Below are positions 9,887 to 21,525 of a stretch of 45,046 nucleotides of DNA, in pieces. Origin of the DNA: Nemertoderma westbladi (Eukaryota > Xenacoelomorpha > Nemertodermatida > Nemertodermatidae); contig JAUCBJ010002149.1 in assembly GCA_032718475.1 (NCBI GenBank), positions 1-45,046 of the forward strand. The letters are read 5' to 3'. Position numbers and translations under genes: made by a program. Below the pieces are notes generated by a model, which was not told the origin of the DNA, did not search any database, and saw only the letters and a list, made by a program, of their open reading frames with translations. The first letter of the stretch is position 1, and the number at the start of each line of letters is the position of its first letter.

Positions 9887-12640
9887 ACCTGGACTCGAAA
9901 ACTATATTAATATTTATGTTTAAAGTTATTTTTTTATTTTTTATATTAGATCTCCTGTTTGTATCAAGGTTATTTAACTTATTATAAGCGAGGCATGGAG
10001 TGGACTTTATAAGTGACGGGATCGTAGATCCCGACCGGGTAAGATTTAGTACGCGTCACCTTCTGCTGGGCTGCTGAGCTAGTGTCCTTTTGGCCGAAGG
10101 CCATTGGGGAAAAATAACAGAGTTTGTATTTCTCAATGTTAATGTTCCAAATGATAATAGCACAGAATTAGTTACAGTATGTGATTGAAATCGCAATACA
10201 GAATAACAGCAGATATATAATTGATGTTAGATGACGTAGTGACGGTCAAAAACTATAACCGGTCTGCAACTCTGTGATTAATGAACTGACTGGTAAATCA
10301 GTAATACAGAATAACTATATGATTGATACACATAGATATTGGTTTCACCTCTATTCTACTTGGCCTTCTGTACCCAATGGATGCTTTCCTATCTCTGTTC
10401 ACGTGCTCCCCTGCCCACTATTGGCTTATATACTAATTGTCACTTTTGGCACTCCCTGTGAGTGTTTCCCCCTGCCGCTAGCCTTTACTAGCTGTGTTCT
10501 CCCTCCGAGGTGGTTTGACCTCTCACCTCTCTCTGTGGCCTGTTTCGCCCCCCCCCCCGGAGTTGGTTATGAGGCGAGATTATTATTGGTAATCTCGTAT
10601 CACCAACTATATTGGTAAAATGCCACTGGTCCCATTTTCGGGTGGATAATGCAAGGGAATTGAATCCGCTTACATTATATTGCTGCAGTTTAAATCTTTA
10701 CGCGAATGCTGTTACCCTTTACATTAATACTTTATATACTTTACTTTATATTATGTTTATGTATAGATTACGTCTTTACACGATCGGTATGGATTTACTT
10801 TTACTTTATAATACAGCAGTTTAATCCTTACCATGAGCATATAGGTTTTATTATTGGAGGATAAAGCATACAAGATTTTCATAGAATGTACTGTACGTAT
10901 TACTGTAGTACATTAGTATTATTTAGCATTCATTCTCAATTATGCAGAAAAAATTGCTTATCTGGCTTGACGTTTGTTTCAATATATGCTTTATTGCTTT
11001 ACTTAATCAATCATCTTACATTTCTACTGCTACGTATATAGCAGCTCTGCCCACCACCACGTTCAAAATTCTGTAGTATCATGATTTTACTAGGCTGTTC
11101 ATTAGAATTGTAGCAACTTGGCTATTGATTCAGCTGATTGAATGACAGTGCAGCTGAGTGGTGATACCGGCCCCATAATAATAATGGTATACACAGATTG
11201 GGTATAAGGGATACAAGATACACGTTTAATTATATAACTCATTCAACTCGTAATAATAACACACGCCTAATAAATAACTCAACTACTACTAGTAATTTAA
11301 CAATTCTAGAAGCTGATTCTTATTCCTACTCTTCCTATTCAACTGATTCAGCTTGAGCTTGAGAACTTTCTAAGACCAACTAACCCACATTCTAATTTGT
11401 AAAATCTGTCGCAATAATGTTCTGAATTTGTTTCCTATTTCTGTTTCTACATATTACAACAACTAAAACTTCAAGGAACATTACTACACCTTCAGCTTGA
11501 GCTTGAGAACTTTCTAAGACCAACTAACCAAAATGATGCCGCCATTGGGTCTACAACTAGATTGTGCAGATATGTTGCCAGTTAGAGTGGTAATCTGCAT
11601 TGGAGGCATTGGAAGTCCCTGCCGCTATTTCCTTTTGGTGGTAGTACCAGTAATGGTAACAGTTCAGTGAGTATCGCTACCATTATTTATATTGCTCAAG
11701 CAGAGCAGGTGGTGGAGTTTTGGAAGGTAGACTATCAGGTTTAGAATCTAGTTTACAAATCAACTAAAAAAGGGAGATATCCATTACAGCCGAGTTGGTG
11801 AAGGTGCACATGTCGATTATTAAAGCTAATAGTGGTCGGCCTAACAGTAGCACAGGGGTACTGTGAATGCTCAGATTGAAACTATTGTACTGGTTGATAA
11901 TGGTAGCCATACCATACTGTTACATCCCCCGCCTTCTGCTGAGTGCTTCCGAGATATTGTAATATGGCTAGGGTGGGGCAGGGATGGGCGGTCACCCAGA
12001 GTGCGCCGCCTGAGAGGAAATTTTGGATTATAAGAAAAAGTGTAGAAATTTAATCATTAGTAGTGGTGGCTACATTATGGCCCACCAACCTAAGACAAGA
12101 CATACTGCAGGCAGGCCTATACATTGTCTGTTGTTATTGGTATGGGCTGACTCTACAGTATTAAAGGCACATCAGTGAGTTAATTGCCTTTTTGATATTT
12201 TCTGTGCAAGTTAAGAATTATTATTAATATTGAGTATATTTACTGCGCATTTGTTTCTTTCGTTGTAGCCTTTTTTAATTATTATATAACCACAAACTGA
12301 CTCTGTTTAATTTTGTTAAGTTTTCACTAGGGCTAGTACTCCACCGAGTACCTGAATGTGCATATGTTAAGTTCAAGATCACGATTTATTAATTCTGGAA
12401 CCTTCTGGATCATCGATCCCTGATGTTCTTATGCACTATGATGTTGGCATGCTGAATTTGGCAACGGTAAATTCGTTTCCATTTCAGATAAATTGTGAAC
12501 TGAGATAGTTTCTCGTGGTTCACACCGCTTTCAAAACAAAGATAAGCTCAGAATGGTGGAAAATAATGCAAGGAAAATGACACCATTACAGCCAATTATA
12601 GGCAGCTATAGGTCTACCAATCAACTGCCGACATGTATCA
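9887..12640. other. Gene-poor AT-rich DNA with short direct repeats
   Basis: No supportable gene. Short ORFs (for example 10274-10618) lack family features and have composition-driven content. A 37-bp direct repeat starting CAGCTTGAGCTTGAGAAC is present at 11349 and 11493 (spacing 144). A small hairpin GAGATTA/TAATCTC lies near 10575-10597. I could not assign the region to any element. Confidence 0.6.
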
Positions 12641-12849
12641 ATCAGATAAACCATGGGTTAAACCATCCATTGAGGATGCAGGGACACAGGTCGTAATTAG
12701 TACTCACCGCTGGGGATGCCATCGGTGGCTCCTGACTCCTGTGGTAGCTAACTGAAGGTACAGCAACAGAACTCTGATTCTAAAAATGTTTGTGATGAGC
12801 TGTACAACAATGGTGAAGTTGGGTGATAGGAAGAAGTGAGATCCCACCA

Positions 12850-14100
12850 TAATTGTCGTAATCGTGGCCATATGTTGCTATAGTTGGTTCTAGCAATAAC
12901 ATAGAAGGAGAATCAGAGAGTGGGATATATGCCACTCCATCTGAGGTGTTCATATTTCGATGTCACCCATTGTCTTCAGAATCAGATTTTGTAAAATGTC
13001 TTCTGAGACAAAAGGTTAAAGTTGCAGTTACTGCAGTTAAAAATGTATCGGTTCAAGATGCAAGAGCGACCAGCTTCCATGTTGTGTTGAATACAGACCA
13101 GTTGGAGGTCGCATTCAGTGCATCTACCTGGCCCAATGGACTGAGACAATTTGTACATGAATAAGCAGATGTTTCTTATTTTCGTTTTTTTCTATTTACT
13201 GAATAGTAGACAGTCCTGAATCTGTTCAATTAATAAATGAACCTGGACTTCTACAGTCAAGACTCCAGTAAGATCATTGAAACTAGGTATAACATCAGTG
13301 ATGAAGCTGTTATTTAATAAACATTAATTACAATGTCTCAGCAACAAACTATTAACCCATCTAACAGTACTAAAAGTTTTTATATAACTTCTTATAACCC
13401 AACAGGATTGGGTTTAGCTAAAATTTATTTTATAAATACGTTATTGCTGGTCTTGGATGTTGTATGTTTACAAGTGCATTATTATTGTTATCTGGTAATT
13501 GCAATAAATTTAATAATATTTTTCCTAACTGCGATAATATTACTGTACCTGCTAATTATATAAGTTAAAGTTACCCATGGAAGGCCAAGTGGCACTCTTT
13601 GTATTTTAAGGAAGAAATCTATTTCCAAATATGTCTCTGTATTTAAAACTAATAATAGAAGGTTGTAAGCGATCTATGTAAATCTTCCAGGAAGGAAAAT
13701 GTTATTAATAAGTTCTTATTTTCCTGTTGATATTCAATCTAGTAATAACCTTTCTAATTAATTGCGTATTTTGGTTAAATAAAATTAAGGATATTATTGA
13801 GTCATTTCAGTACAGTAACATACCTATGGACTGGTGACCTAAACACGGACTTTTTCGAAATTCAATGCATGTGCATATATCAAGGAGTTACTTGATAATT
13901 TGATGTTACATTGTATATGGAATATATTTACAATTGACATACATACAAATTTTTGTCTGATCATATAATTCAGGGATCCACCATTGGTCATTTCATAGCC
14001 AGAAATTATATTGTTAGTGCATGTATTGAAGCGTTATTCATAATAGTATAAATGCAGTTGGCAATATAGCTGCTCCACCCATTAAGCACTGTAATAATTA
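12850..14100 (+). pseudogene. Decayed LINE copy: ORF1 C-terminus and endonuclease start
   Basis: 12859-13164 encodes the end of a LINE ORF1: a linker, then VFIFRCHPLSS, VKNVSVQDARATSFHVVL, DQLE and ASTWPNGL.QFVHE, matching the RRM-like 'ST.F.V......L...LWP.G..VR.F' pattern. After a spacer, 13333-13563 starts the endonuclease (FYITSYNPTGLG, FINTLLL, DVVCLQ.H). Later pieces in shifting frames are KMLLISSYFPVDIQS (about 13695-13740), WTGDLNTDF (about 13830-13855) and STIGHFIARNYIVSACIEA (about 13977-14030). No reverse transcriptase was found. It belongs with the copy at 18540-19580. Confidence 0.65.
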
Positions 14101-14348
14101 TTAATGAATGGGAGAATCTTTTTTAATTAAATTTTTTATTATTAATAATCAGACTAAGTCAGCTTAGTGCCCCTGCTGAAATTACCATCCAAATTCATAA
14201 ATGAAGTGGACAATACACAATAGATACAAACTAAAATGCAAACCAATCAATACCTTTATGAAAAAAAAAAAAAATAATACAACATGAGAAAAATATATTA
14301 CACACACAAAATATCTCATCATAGTACTAAAAATATATAAAACCAATA

Positions 14349-14415
14349 AAATAGGATATGGAGTCTTATTCCCTCAGATGTAGTATCTGAAGGAATAAGA
14401 CTCCATATCCTATTT
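14349..14415. repeat. 67-nt near-perfect hairpin (31-nt arms, 5-nt loop)
   Basis: Arms AAATAGGATATGGAGTCTTA... (14349-14379) and ...TAAGACTCCATATCCTATTT (14385-14415) pair at 30 of 31 positions around the loop GTAGT. No coding content. It could be a miRNA-precursor-like hairpin or a recent inverted micro-duplication. It sits just before a simple AT-rich tandem repeat. Confidence 0.85.
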
Positions 14416-14424
14416 AGGGCAACG

Positions 14425-14600
14425 GTTTTAAATTAAATTTTTTATAATTTATTTATAATTTAATATTAATTTAATTAAATTTATAATTTAAATTTTAATT
14501 TTAATTTATAATTTAAATTTTAATTTATAATTTAAATTTTAATTTATAATTTAAATTTTAATTTATAATTTATATAAATTTAATATTTAAATTTTAAATT
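14425..14600. repeat. AT-only tandem repeat
   Basis: Repeated units of about 24 nt (aatttataatttaaatttta) in several near-identical copies, then degraded AT sequence. No gene. Confidence 0.85.
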
Positions 14601-15272
14601 AAATAAAAATGAAATACCAATTCGATTTTAGTGCTACATAATCCAACCCACCACAAGGAAAACTGCACCAAACCAAATTACAACTAGACTCACTATAAGA
14701 CAAAAATGTAAGAATTATACATTAAATACAAGGTACTATAGTAAATACTGCACAAAACGGCATTCCCATAAATTAAGAAAAGATAGGACATTATGTCCGC
14801 CGAAAAGGTAAGTCTAGTAATAAATTTTATACAAATTTATACAAATAAAAGGGTTTGGAGATTTAAACACTGAACCCTAGGATTCGTGGTTCTCCTCATC
14901 AGCAGTGTGCCATTAACCCCACCCCTAACCTAACAAACTGTACCACTAAATGTTTGGTTAGAAAGGCCTGCCTCTGTAATCATCTTTACCTTGTATTCGT
15001 TCATTGTATTGGTTAGAAAACTAGTGTAATAAATGCAATAATTATTAATTTAATAAATAAACTTTAAATTAATTAATAAACTAATACTTATAATTGCAAT
15101 AAATGCAAATTGAACTGTACTGCTAAAATATCCATGGCAGAAGGGAAACATAGAAACAATTCGCGTATAAAGGATATGTATAGAAAAAGCAAATGTTGAT
15201 GAGTTTCACAACCAGGAAAACTGCAAAAACCATGAAACTTAAAAAATTTATCTGCCTCTTACTCTTTTTCAG

Positions 15273-16510
15273 ATGAAAAAGGGTGTAATCACAACATTTA
15301 TTTTATTCACTTTAGAATACAAACCTAACAACAACAAAGTGTTCAGAACTCTGTTCGTTCACATTGCACCCAGAAGCCATCCTGAAGTTTACCGTGGAAC
15401 TCATCATCCCTTATGCAATGTTGATGACTCAATCATTAAGCATCTTGTAGAATCTTACAACCCTGAATCATCTCACTATTGTTCAGTTCATGCTCCTAAT
15501 AGATGTTATTTGCCATATGAATTCACAGTTGTCAATCTTCATAACGATTATAATAACAGTCATCAAGACGAAGAGAAGGTGTCATATAGTAAATATTTTA
15601 AGGTTTTTAAGAATATGAATATTAGCCTAACCCGTTTAGGTAATGAGGAGTGTCTTTGGTGCAATGAGTTTGAGTTGCATCAATGTTTCCAAGTGGGTGC
15701 AGATGAAAACAATATACCGGATTAGAAAAAAGGCACTGAGCACATTAAACCATCTAGTTCATGCTAAAGTCTCACGTTAAATATCCAACTGGATGCTTCA
15801 AGTAATGTGGCAGATGATTCAACAACAACAGTGTTTGCTGATTTGCATTAAGTTATAATGCGCCAATCCTCGAGATGTATAGGGAAGTCTAATTTGTGCG
15901 ACGCATTATAGCTTACCATGAGTGTTTTGTGCAGCTTACCATGAGTGTTTTGTGCCATTGGGTAAGGATAGGGATAATTCAGAAGTTTTCTGCAGTTTGG
16001 CAGGAAGGTATCACTGGTCGGAATGATGAAGACATAGCCTAGCATATTTTACAGCTACCTGAAAGGAATTCAAACACCGAAATGAAGATGTGGCAAGACA
16101 ATTGCAGTGCTCAAAATAAAAACTATGCAATGTATAGCTCCATTCTTCTCTTTATACATACCCTAACAGTTACCATTGAAAAGTGGTATTTCGAGCCAGA
16201 CCATTCCTTCATGAGTGCATTGTCTAGTCAATAAGGAAATTGGAGAGATAAGGAAAGTCTTCAATTTCAATGACGTTGCTTTTGCGTAAAAAAAAAACGT
16301 TGGGAATGGTCTATCTGTTGTAAAGGAAATGGGTATTATAGACTTTTACGATTTAACAAACAACATTTATACATATGCACTTTGGAAAGCGAGGGATATT
16401 GGGAAGTTTCCATATCTACTAAGTAAGATATGCGCAGTGAAATTTGAGAAGGCCTCACCTGATGTAATTTTTTACTTCATATCCTTTGTATCTTCGTAGA
16501 CTTCGAATCA
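15273..16510 (+). pseudogene. Decayed transposase-like gene of the 'DNCxxQNKN' family (DUF7869-like)
   Basis: The first 150 codons (15273-15725) carry RGTHHPLCNVDDSI, HLVESYNPESSHYCSVHAPN, RYLP-type CYLPYEFTVV and MNISLTRLGNEECLWC, typical of the N-terminal part of an uncharacterised metazoan transposase-like family. After the stop the match continues in broken frames: VFADLH.VIM (about 15835-15860), EGITGRNDEDIA (about 16005-16035), MWQDNCSAQNKNYAMYSS (about 16085-16140), WYFEPDHSFMSALSSQ (about 16180-16230) and DFYDLTNN (about 16340). In the family DNC and the GHTFMSAD-like motif are thought to be part of an RNase H-like core. At least four stops or frameshifts. An acceptor-like ctctttttcag precedes 15273. 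The family name is from memory of the motif and moderately sure. Confidence 0.65.
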
Positions 16511-16751
16511 CCAGCTGGATTGGGGTTTAATAAATATCCTCAAACGGTGTAATCTGAAACCAATGCCACCTCTGCGCACCCTAAAAGGGGAATCAACAAT
16601 CAAAGATAAACCTATTGGACAAACTTGATCGTGTTAATCAACAACATAAACTATAATTCTGGGATTCAGCTTAACCATGATCTAGACTTACTACTTGATA
16701 ATACAAACTAACCAATATATAAACTATAAAAAACTATATTTTCTCTTATGA

Positions 16752-16844
16752 TTGTTTATGTTTTAACATCCTCGAGAATGTATAAATTATTAAGTAATTT
16801 AAACAGGACTTTGGATGATCCAACTCTATAGCAAATGGAGCGGA
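16752..16844 (+). repeat. Direct repeat, copy 1 (SINE-like body)
   Basis: Starts TTGTTTATGTTTTAACATCC and ends GCAAATGGAGCGGA. Nearly identical to 17067-17160. A tRNA-like segment follows each copy, but in opposite orientations. Confidence 0.8.
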
Positions 16845-16856
16845 AGAAATGAATTC

Positions 16857-16927
16857 GCCACCAGCGGGGATCGGACCTGCATCTCCCAATAAACGTTCAG
16901 GTATGCTAACCACTACACCATGGAGGC
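16857..16927 (-). repeat. tRNA-like sequence, 71 nt (SINE head or tRNA pseudogene)
   Basis: The minus strand reads GCCTCCATGGTGTAGTGG...TTAGCA and ends GGTCCGATCCCCGC, TGGTGGC. The acceptor arms GCCTCCA/TGGTGGC pair at 6 of 7 positions. A-box-like (TGGTGTAGTGGTTAGC) and B-box-like (GGTCCGATCCC) sequences are present. D, anticodon and T arms can be folded, with mismatches. The anticodon loop has C rather than U before the putative anticodon, so a working tRNA gene is unlikely. No CCA is encoded. Confidence 0.6.
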
Positions 16928-17066
16928 TCCTCCATCTTTCCGATTGATTTCCTATAGGTGGTAAGCTACCTCACGGTTGCTATTGAATACAGTCTGCCCT
17001 AATGGATGGATTTAATATGTATCCTAATACAGTAGCAGTTATGACCTGTACTGCAAACGAATCTTA

Positions 17067-17160
17067 TTGTTTTATGTTTTAACATCCATGAGATTGTATA
17101 AATTATTAAGTAATTTAAACAGGACTTAGGATGATCCAACTCTATAGCAAATGGAATGGA
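17067..17160 (+). repeat. Direct repeat, copy 2 (SINE-like body)
   Basis: Matches 16752-16844 with a handful of substitutions. The sequence 'ttttctcttatgatt' that precedes copy 1 also follows the second tRNA-like unit near 17242-17256, consistent with a repeated element or its tail. Confidence 0.8.
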
Positions 17161-17173
17161 AAAAATATTGAAG

Positions 17174-17227
17174 ATTAGCATACCTGAACATTTATCGGGA
17201 GATGTGGGTTCGATCCCCGCTGGTGGC
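17174..17227 (+). repeat. Truncated tRNA-like sequence (3' part)
   Basis: Plus-strand match to the tRNA-like unit at 16857-16927: TTAGCATACCTGAAC, then GGGTTCGATCCCCGC (a consensus B box) and TGGTGGC, followed by the shared GAATTC. The 5' acceptor strand and D-stem start are missing. Its orientation is opposite to the first unit. Confidence 0.65.
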
Positions 17228-17235
17228 GAATTCAT

Positions 17236-17698
17236 TTTTTCATTTTTTCTCTTATGATTTTAGGAAGTTTAAAACTTATTTTTAAGCTTCACATTTGTTT
17301 CTAAGTACAACATACCCAACCAACTTTGTACAATTTGACAATATTATTTTGACAATATTCTATGCATTTATTCTGAAGTTGATTTCATGTAGCTGAATCG
17401 AAAAAAGTTGATTTCAAGAAATTTGGACCAAGATTGAGGGAAACACCATAGTGTTTTTGGTAAAATAATAAATTCCGCCGCCAGCCGTTAAGAGGAGGCC
17501 AACAAATTTACGTTTGGAGGCCTTCCAGACATTGGCTGGCGACGATAAAATTATAATAAACGAATTATGCTACAAGATACTGTTCGTGGGGCCTTCCGCA
17601 GCACGAGGCTCAGTTATGAGATACAGATTAATATTGAGTGATTCTACTGTATCACAAACTCAGTATCTACGAAATTAAAAAAAGAGAGGGAAAAGCTC

Positions 17699-17730
<32 letters not shown>

Positions 17731-18530
17731 AATCTGCACCACCCCAACCCAAAGGCACACACAAAAAAAGTGTTTTAAAAGTAATATGTTATATTTATTT
17801 TTAATATAACTCAAAATACAACTGGAAGCGATTCACAAATATACAAACAGCACAAATTTCTAGCAAAAATAATTCAAGATCGTATATTATTTAATTTACT
17901 AAACCAACAAAGAATTCAATAAACTCATATTATTGGTAACATGTTAAACTCATATAGTAATATATTAAATATTTTAGGCGTGGAGGTGACCCAATTTGTA
18001 AGAAATATAAAACTTACCTTATGCCGATAGTATTGATACTGAGATATTAATTTATCATGTCAACACCTCAACGAAATTATTTAGCTAATTATTCTGAAGA
18101 ATCATGATTAAGTACTCGGCCAATCATTTTGTAAGCTAAACACAATAACCAAGCTGCCTTATTAGTCTGGCTCATTACAATGCTGCCTTTGAGCAGTGAT
18201 GAGGTGGTTGGACTGGTTCCCCTTCCCAGCTAGGCTAGGGAATTAATAGCAAGCATGCCATGGAATGATGGATCTATGGAAGTATAGCTGGAGACAGGGC
18301 ATTTTAATAAGTTAATTGCGTTTAGAACAACTATTAAAATTAGAACAACACATTTCTTAAAGCAAATATCTTGATCTAATTAAAAATTATAATGGAATGG
18401 GGTATGGGGAATACAGCTGTATGATTTTTAAGTATAGTATAATTATTTGTATCTTAGACTAGAAAATAATTAATATCCTTTAAGAGGCAGGTTGAAATTG
18501 ATGTTTTTACCCTAATCAACTTAATTAACT
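17236..18530. other. Non-coding stretch with inverted repeat and poly-C
   Basis: No gene seen. It holds a short inverted repeat CGCCAGCC (17479-17486) / GGCTGGCG (17534-17541) with two GGAGGCC motifs between the arms, a 26-nt C run at 17701-17726, and otherwise AT-rich unassigned DNA. Confidence 0.6.
17701..17726. repeat. Poly-C tract (26 nt)
   Basis: Uninterrupted C run after a purine-rich stretch. Length may be uncertain because such runs are error-prone in sequencing and assembly. Confidence 0.9.
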
Positions 18531-18539
18531 AATTAACTT

Positions 18540-19580
18540 AACCACATGGAAATTCAACTTGGAAAATTTCTAAACTTTAGCGAAACAACATGTACCAAGT
18601 TTGGATAGATATCACTGTCCCTAGAGATAAGCTTGAAAAGGCCCTTGATCCATCGTTGTGGCCAGCGGGAGTCTGTGTACGGAAATGGATTTACTATCCA
18701 TACAATGGCCCTACCAACTACACTGGTTTATCGAATGCGGCGAGGTCTGGAGTGAAGCTTCCGACAACCGTACCATTCATTGTCGACAGGCCTGTTGATA
18801 TCGAATCTCGGAGAATGTCCGTAGAACTTGAGTCTAACCAACCACCAAACTCGTAAAGCCACACACATCGAATGTGAGCAGAAACACGAATACGAATAAG
18901 TTAACTATTACCTCTTATGACTTTACAGGATTTGCACCTGATAAGGTCGACTTTTTTCTATCCCTAAGTGCGGATATCATCTGTGTGCAGGAACATTTTA
19001 TTCTTAAAGACAATGCGAATTACATTTGTAAATAATTCCCCGAGTTTCAGTGTATTGTTAAGCCAGCTTTGTATACCAATGATAGTAATTTAGGGCGCCC
19101 TGTTGCTGGCCTATGTATTTTAGTTAAGAAATATTTAGCTAAATATAATAATCTAATAGCTTAACGGTAATTAAAACGAATAACTACAGTCTTCAAGCGC
19201 TTGAATTTTCTTTTCAGGACTCTAGGACATGGTGCTTGTGAATAGTTATTTTCCCATAGATACCCGCCTGGTAGATGTAGTTTCTGATGATCTGTTATCT
19301 GTTGTAAACGATATTTCCACCATTATTGATTCGTCTTCGACAAATAATTTCATGGTCGCTGGTGATATTAATACTGGGTTCTTGAGACAAACAGCTCAAG
19401 TGAATTGTGTTAATAATATTATTAGTAAGTATTGTCTAAATATTCTGTGGGATTTATTTGATGTTGATCATACATATCCGTGCATGTTGAATGATAATTT
19501 ATATTTTTCTACCATTGATCATTTTCTTGTATCTAATTCATTGTTAAACTCATGTGTTGAAGCGGGTGTAGCTCATTGTG
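18540..19580 (+). pseudogene. Decayed LINE copy: ORF1 C-terminus and endonuclease
   Basis: 18590-18856 is the end of a LINE ORF1 (YQVWIDITVPRDKLEKAL, DPSLWPAGVCVRKW). About 18895-19160 encodes the start of an EEP endonuclease (ITSYDFTGF, DFFLSLSADIICVQEHF, GRPVAGLCILV) with an in-frame TAA. 19229-19600 continues it (VLVNSYFPIDTR, FMVAGDINTGF, FSTIDHFLVSNSLLNSCVEAG). The match stops at about 19580 where a CAGGG-starting sequence interrupts it. No reverse transcriptase part is present. The nearest relative in the window is the remnant at 12850-14100; the young LINE at 1-3840 is more distant. Confidence 0.7.
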
Positions 19581-19582
19581 GC

Positions 19583-19645
19583 CAGGGTTGTTTGAATTAA
19601 ATCATTTGATTTAAATCATTGATTTAAATCATGATTTAAATCACA
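19583..19645. repeat. CAGGG terminus with GATTTAAATC palindrome repeats (possible hAT-type end)
   Basis: The LINE remnant is cut by CAGGGTTGTTTGAATT followed by three perfect GATTTAAATC palindromes at 19608, 19621 and 19633. CAGGG is a common hAT terminus, and GATTTAAATC arrays occur near ends of non-autonomous elements. The opposite terminus was not found. Confidence 0.4.
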
Positions 19646-19832
19646 TATAAAAATAAAAAAAAATCAGATAGTTTTGATTTTTTTAAAATCATGAATTTTA
19701 TCAATCATGCTTTAAGGCCAGGATAAACATTGCATTACTGATTATTAATAAATGATTCAAATTACCTAAATATTTACATGAAAATACAGTATCATCTCGC
19801 ATTTCCAATACCATACAGTATTCACAGGCCCA

Positions 19833-21242
19833 TTAATTAAGTTGTACTTTAGAGTTCTCATTAACACTCACTTTTAGACACTCATTGTTGTATTGTGTTG
19901 TCCCATGTAGGCATTTTGCTAGAAGTGAAGGTTTAGTTAGGTATCTATAAATTGGTTTTATTAGTTCCATTATGGCCAGAGGGTCGCTGTTCTTATCGTT
20001 ATACGAAGGGCCTTCCCAATTATACTTGCACCACGTATCTGGGGTTTTAGGGCACAAACCATGATGTGGACTTTTGTTTGTTGAAATCTTGTGGTATTAG
20101 GCAGACCAAACTGCTTTTTTTAATTTTATCAACAGACTTTGTATTAGCACGGATGGATAGCAGCAATGTAATAACTCTGCAATTTATCAATGATTGCATT
20201 GGTAAGCCTACCTCGACCACCGAAACATTTTGTATCTGATAATTTCTTTCCCTTCATGGATGCCTTCAGTTTTCTCAAATGGCACCCCAGCCGTTTTTGT
20301 ACATAGCCTATACATTCGAGTTTCACAACTGCGGTTTTACCATATGGCTTTGACATCTCTACGGCTTTGAAGCTCCCTCTATCCCCATCGCCAAGGTACT
20401 TCATAGGGTGAACTTTTCTATCACTAAAAGAACGACCAAAAATCACTACTGCACCAGCTACCTCCATGCTACCACTTGAACCACTGTGGTTCTTCATGCA
20501 GATGTTCTTATGGCTTTCTGTTTTTCACTGATTTCCTTCATTGTGAAATAGATGTACATCCTTGACAGTACTTAGAAAAATATTGCACATCTAGAACACG
20601 GCCAGTATCTATGGATATCACACTAACAACCCCATTCAGTGACTTGTGTCCCCGTTTTTGCCACGTGCCGTCAAGACTAACACATATGTCTTTACTACCA
20701 TTCTCCTTTATGGCTGCAACAGCTGCATTCTTCATTGATGTAACTTATATACTATATTGAACTCTAGATTTTATAATACGGTTATATGACGAAAAAGAGG
20801 CTACAGAAATAAAAAGAGGTACACCCATAATGGCAGAAAATGTATCAGCACTCTCCTTGCCCATACCGACACACCGGGCAGCATATACACTTCTCAAATT
20901 CACATCATATTTATTGGTATTTGTGAAAGTTTTGGGTGATGACATGAATGTATCTCTCATGCTACACATATTGCATTTCAGAACACATGCCACAGCTAAA
21001 CCTGCGACGAATTCCGTTACACTCATCTGTATCACTCCATCCTTGCAGCTATTACACACTGCTTTTGAAGAAATAGCATTACATAAGCAGGCCATGTGAA
21101 TTATTAGATAGATGTCCCTGTTACTGGTGATATTGGCAATTCGCCTAATTTTACGAGATGAAGCAGATCTAATTGATTTCCTGTATTGGTTACCTCGAAA
21201 TGAACATTTTCTATTACAGATGCTCAATCGATGTCTTGGCAT
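19833..21242 (-). pseudogene. Mutator-like transposase (MULE, insect/cnidarian-type domain), decayed
   Basis: Read from 21242 down, starting at an ATG (MPRHRLSICNRKCSFRGNQY). The N-terminal part has zinc-ligand pairs (C..CKDG, CNMCSMRD) and SPKTFTNTNKYDVNLRSVYA, AARCVGMGKESADTF and IMGVPLFIS. The catalytic region follows: DICVSLDGTWQKRGHKSLNG, VSVISIDTGRVLDVQYFSKY, then NHSGSSGSMEVAGAV, YLGDGDRGSFKAV, KLECIGYVQKRLG and GGRGRLTNAIIDKLQSYY. The end carries CPKTPDTWCKY and LLAKCLHGTTQYNNE. All of these match the widespread Mutator-like transposase domain family. A deletion near 20740, frameshifts near 20535 and 20090-20140, and stops make it inactive. Terminal inverted repeats were not identified. 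Confidence 0.85.
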
Positions 21243-21329
21243 TGTTTATGATAGTCAATATAAACGTCATATAATATAATTGTTTATAGTAAAAATTACA
21301 AACTTACACCAACATTACAAACTTAGTAC

Positions 21330-21355
21330 AAGTACTTCACTAATGTGAAGTACTT
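21330..21355. repeat. Perfect inverted repeat, 11-bp arms
   Basis: AAGTACTTCAC / GTGAAGTACTT around a TAAT loop, at the boundary between the Mutator-like pseudogene and the BEL/Pao integrase fragment. Confidence 0.85.
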
Positions 21356-21525
21356 CTACTAAGTCCAGTGTTCACCAATGCTTCTATTCCTGTTAGCACA
21401 GTTTGCAATTCTGTTTTAGTCAGAATGGCCTGACCTATGAATTTCTTTGCTGATGTTTTTCACAGTGCCTACCATCCTTTCTATGATTCCATCAGCGGCA
21501 GGATTATGAACAATATTGTATTACC
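21356..21525 (-). pseudogene. BEL/Pao integrase C-terminal fragment
   Basis: The minus strand reads HNPAADGIIERMVGTVKNISK and, after a one-base frameshift, FIGQAILTKTELQTVLTGIE, then ALVNTGLSR. This matches the end of the BEL/Pao integrase core ('G..ERLVGTVK..L.K.LG.A.LT..ELQTVL.EIEA.VNSRPL'). It is cut on its upstream side by the Rep-like element copy A at about 21520. Confidence 0.65.

Noticed and set aside
10274-10618. 114-codon ORF
   Set aside because: Composition-driven, no family resemblance, no splice-site context.
13333-13563. Membrane protein (hydrophobic 76-codon ORF)
   Set aside because: Its first half is the start of a LINE endonuclease; the hydrophobic tail is AT-rich decayed DNA after a frameshift.
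16857-16927. Functional tRNA gene
   Set aside because: Arm mismatches, atypical base before the anticodon, and repeat context with a truncated sibling at 17174-17227.
20830-21099. Plus-strand 89-codon ORF
   Set aside because: Antisense shadow of the Mutator-like transposase pseudogene.
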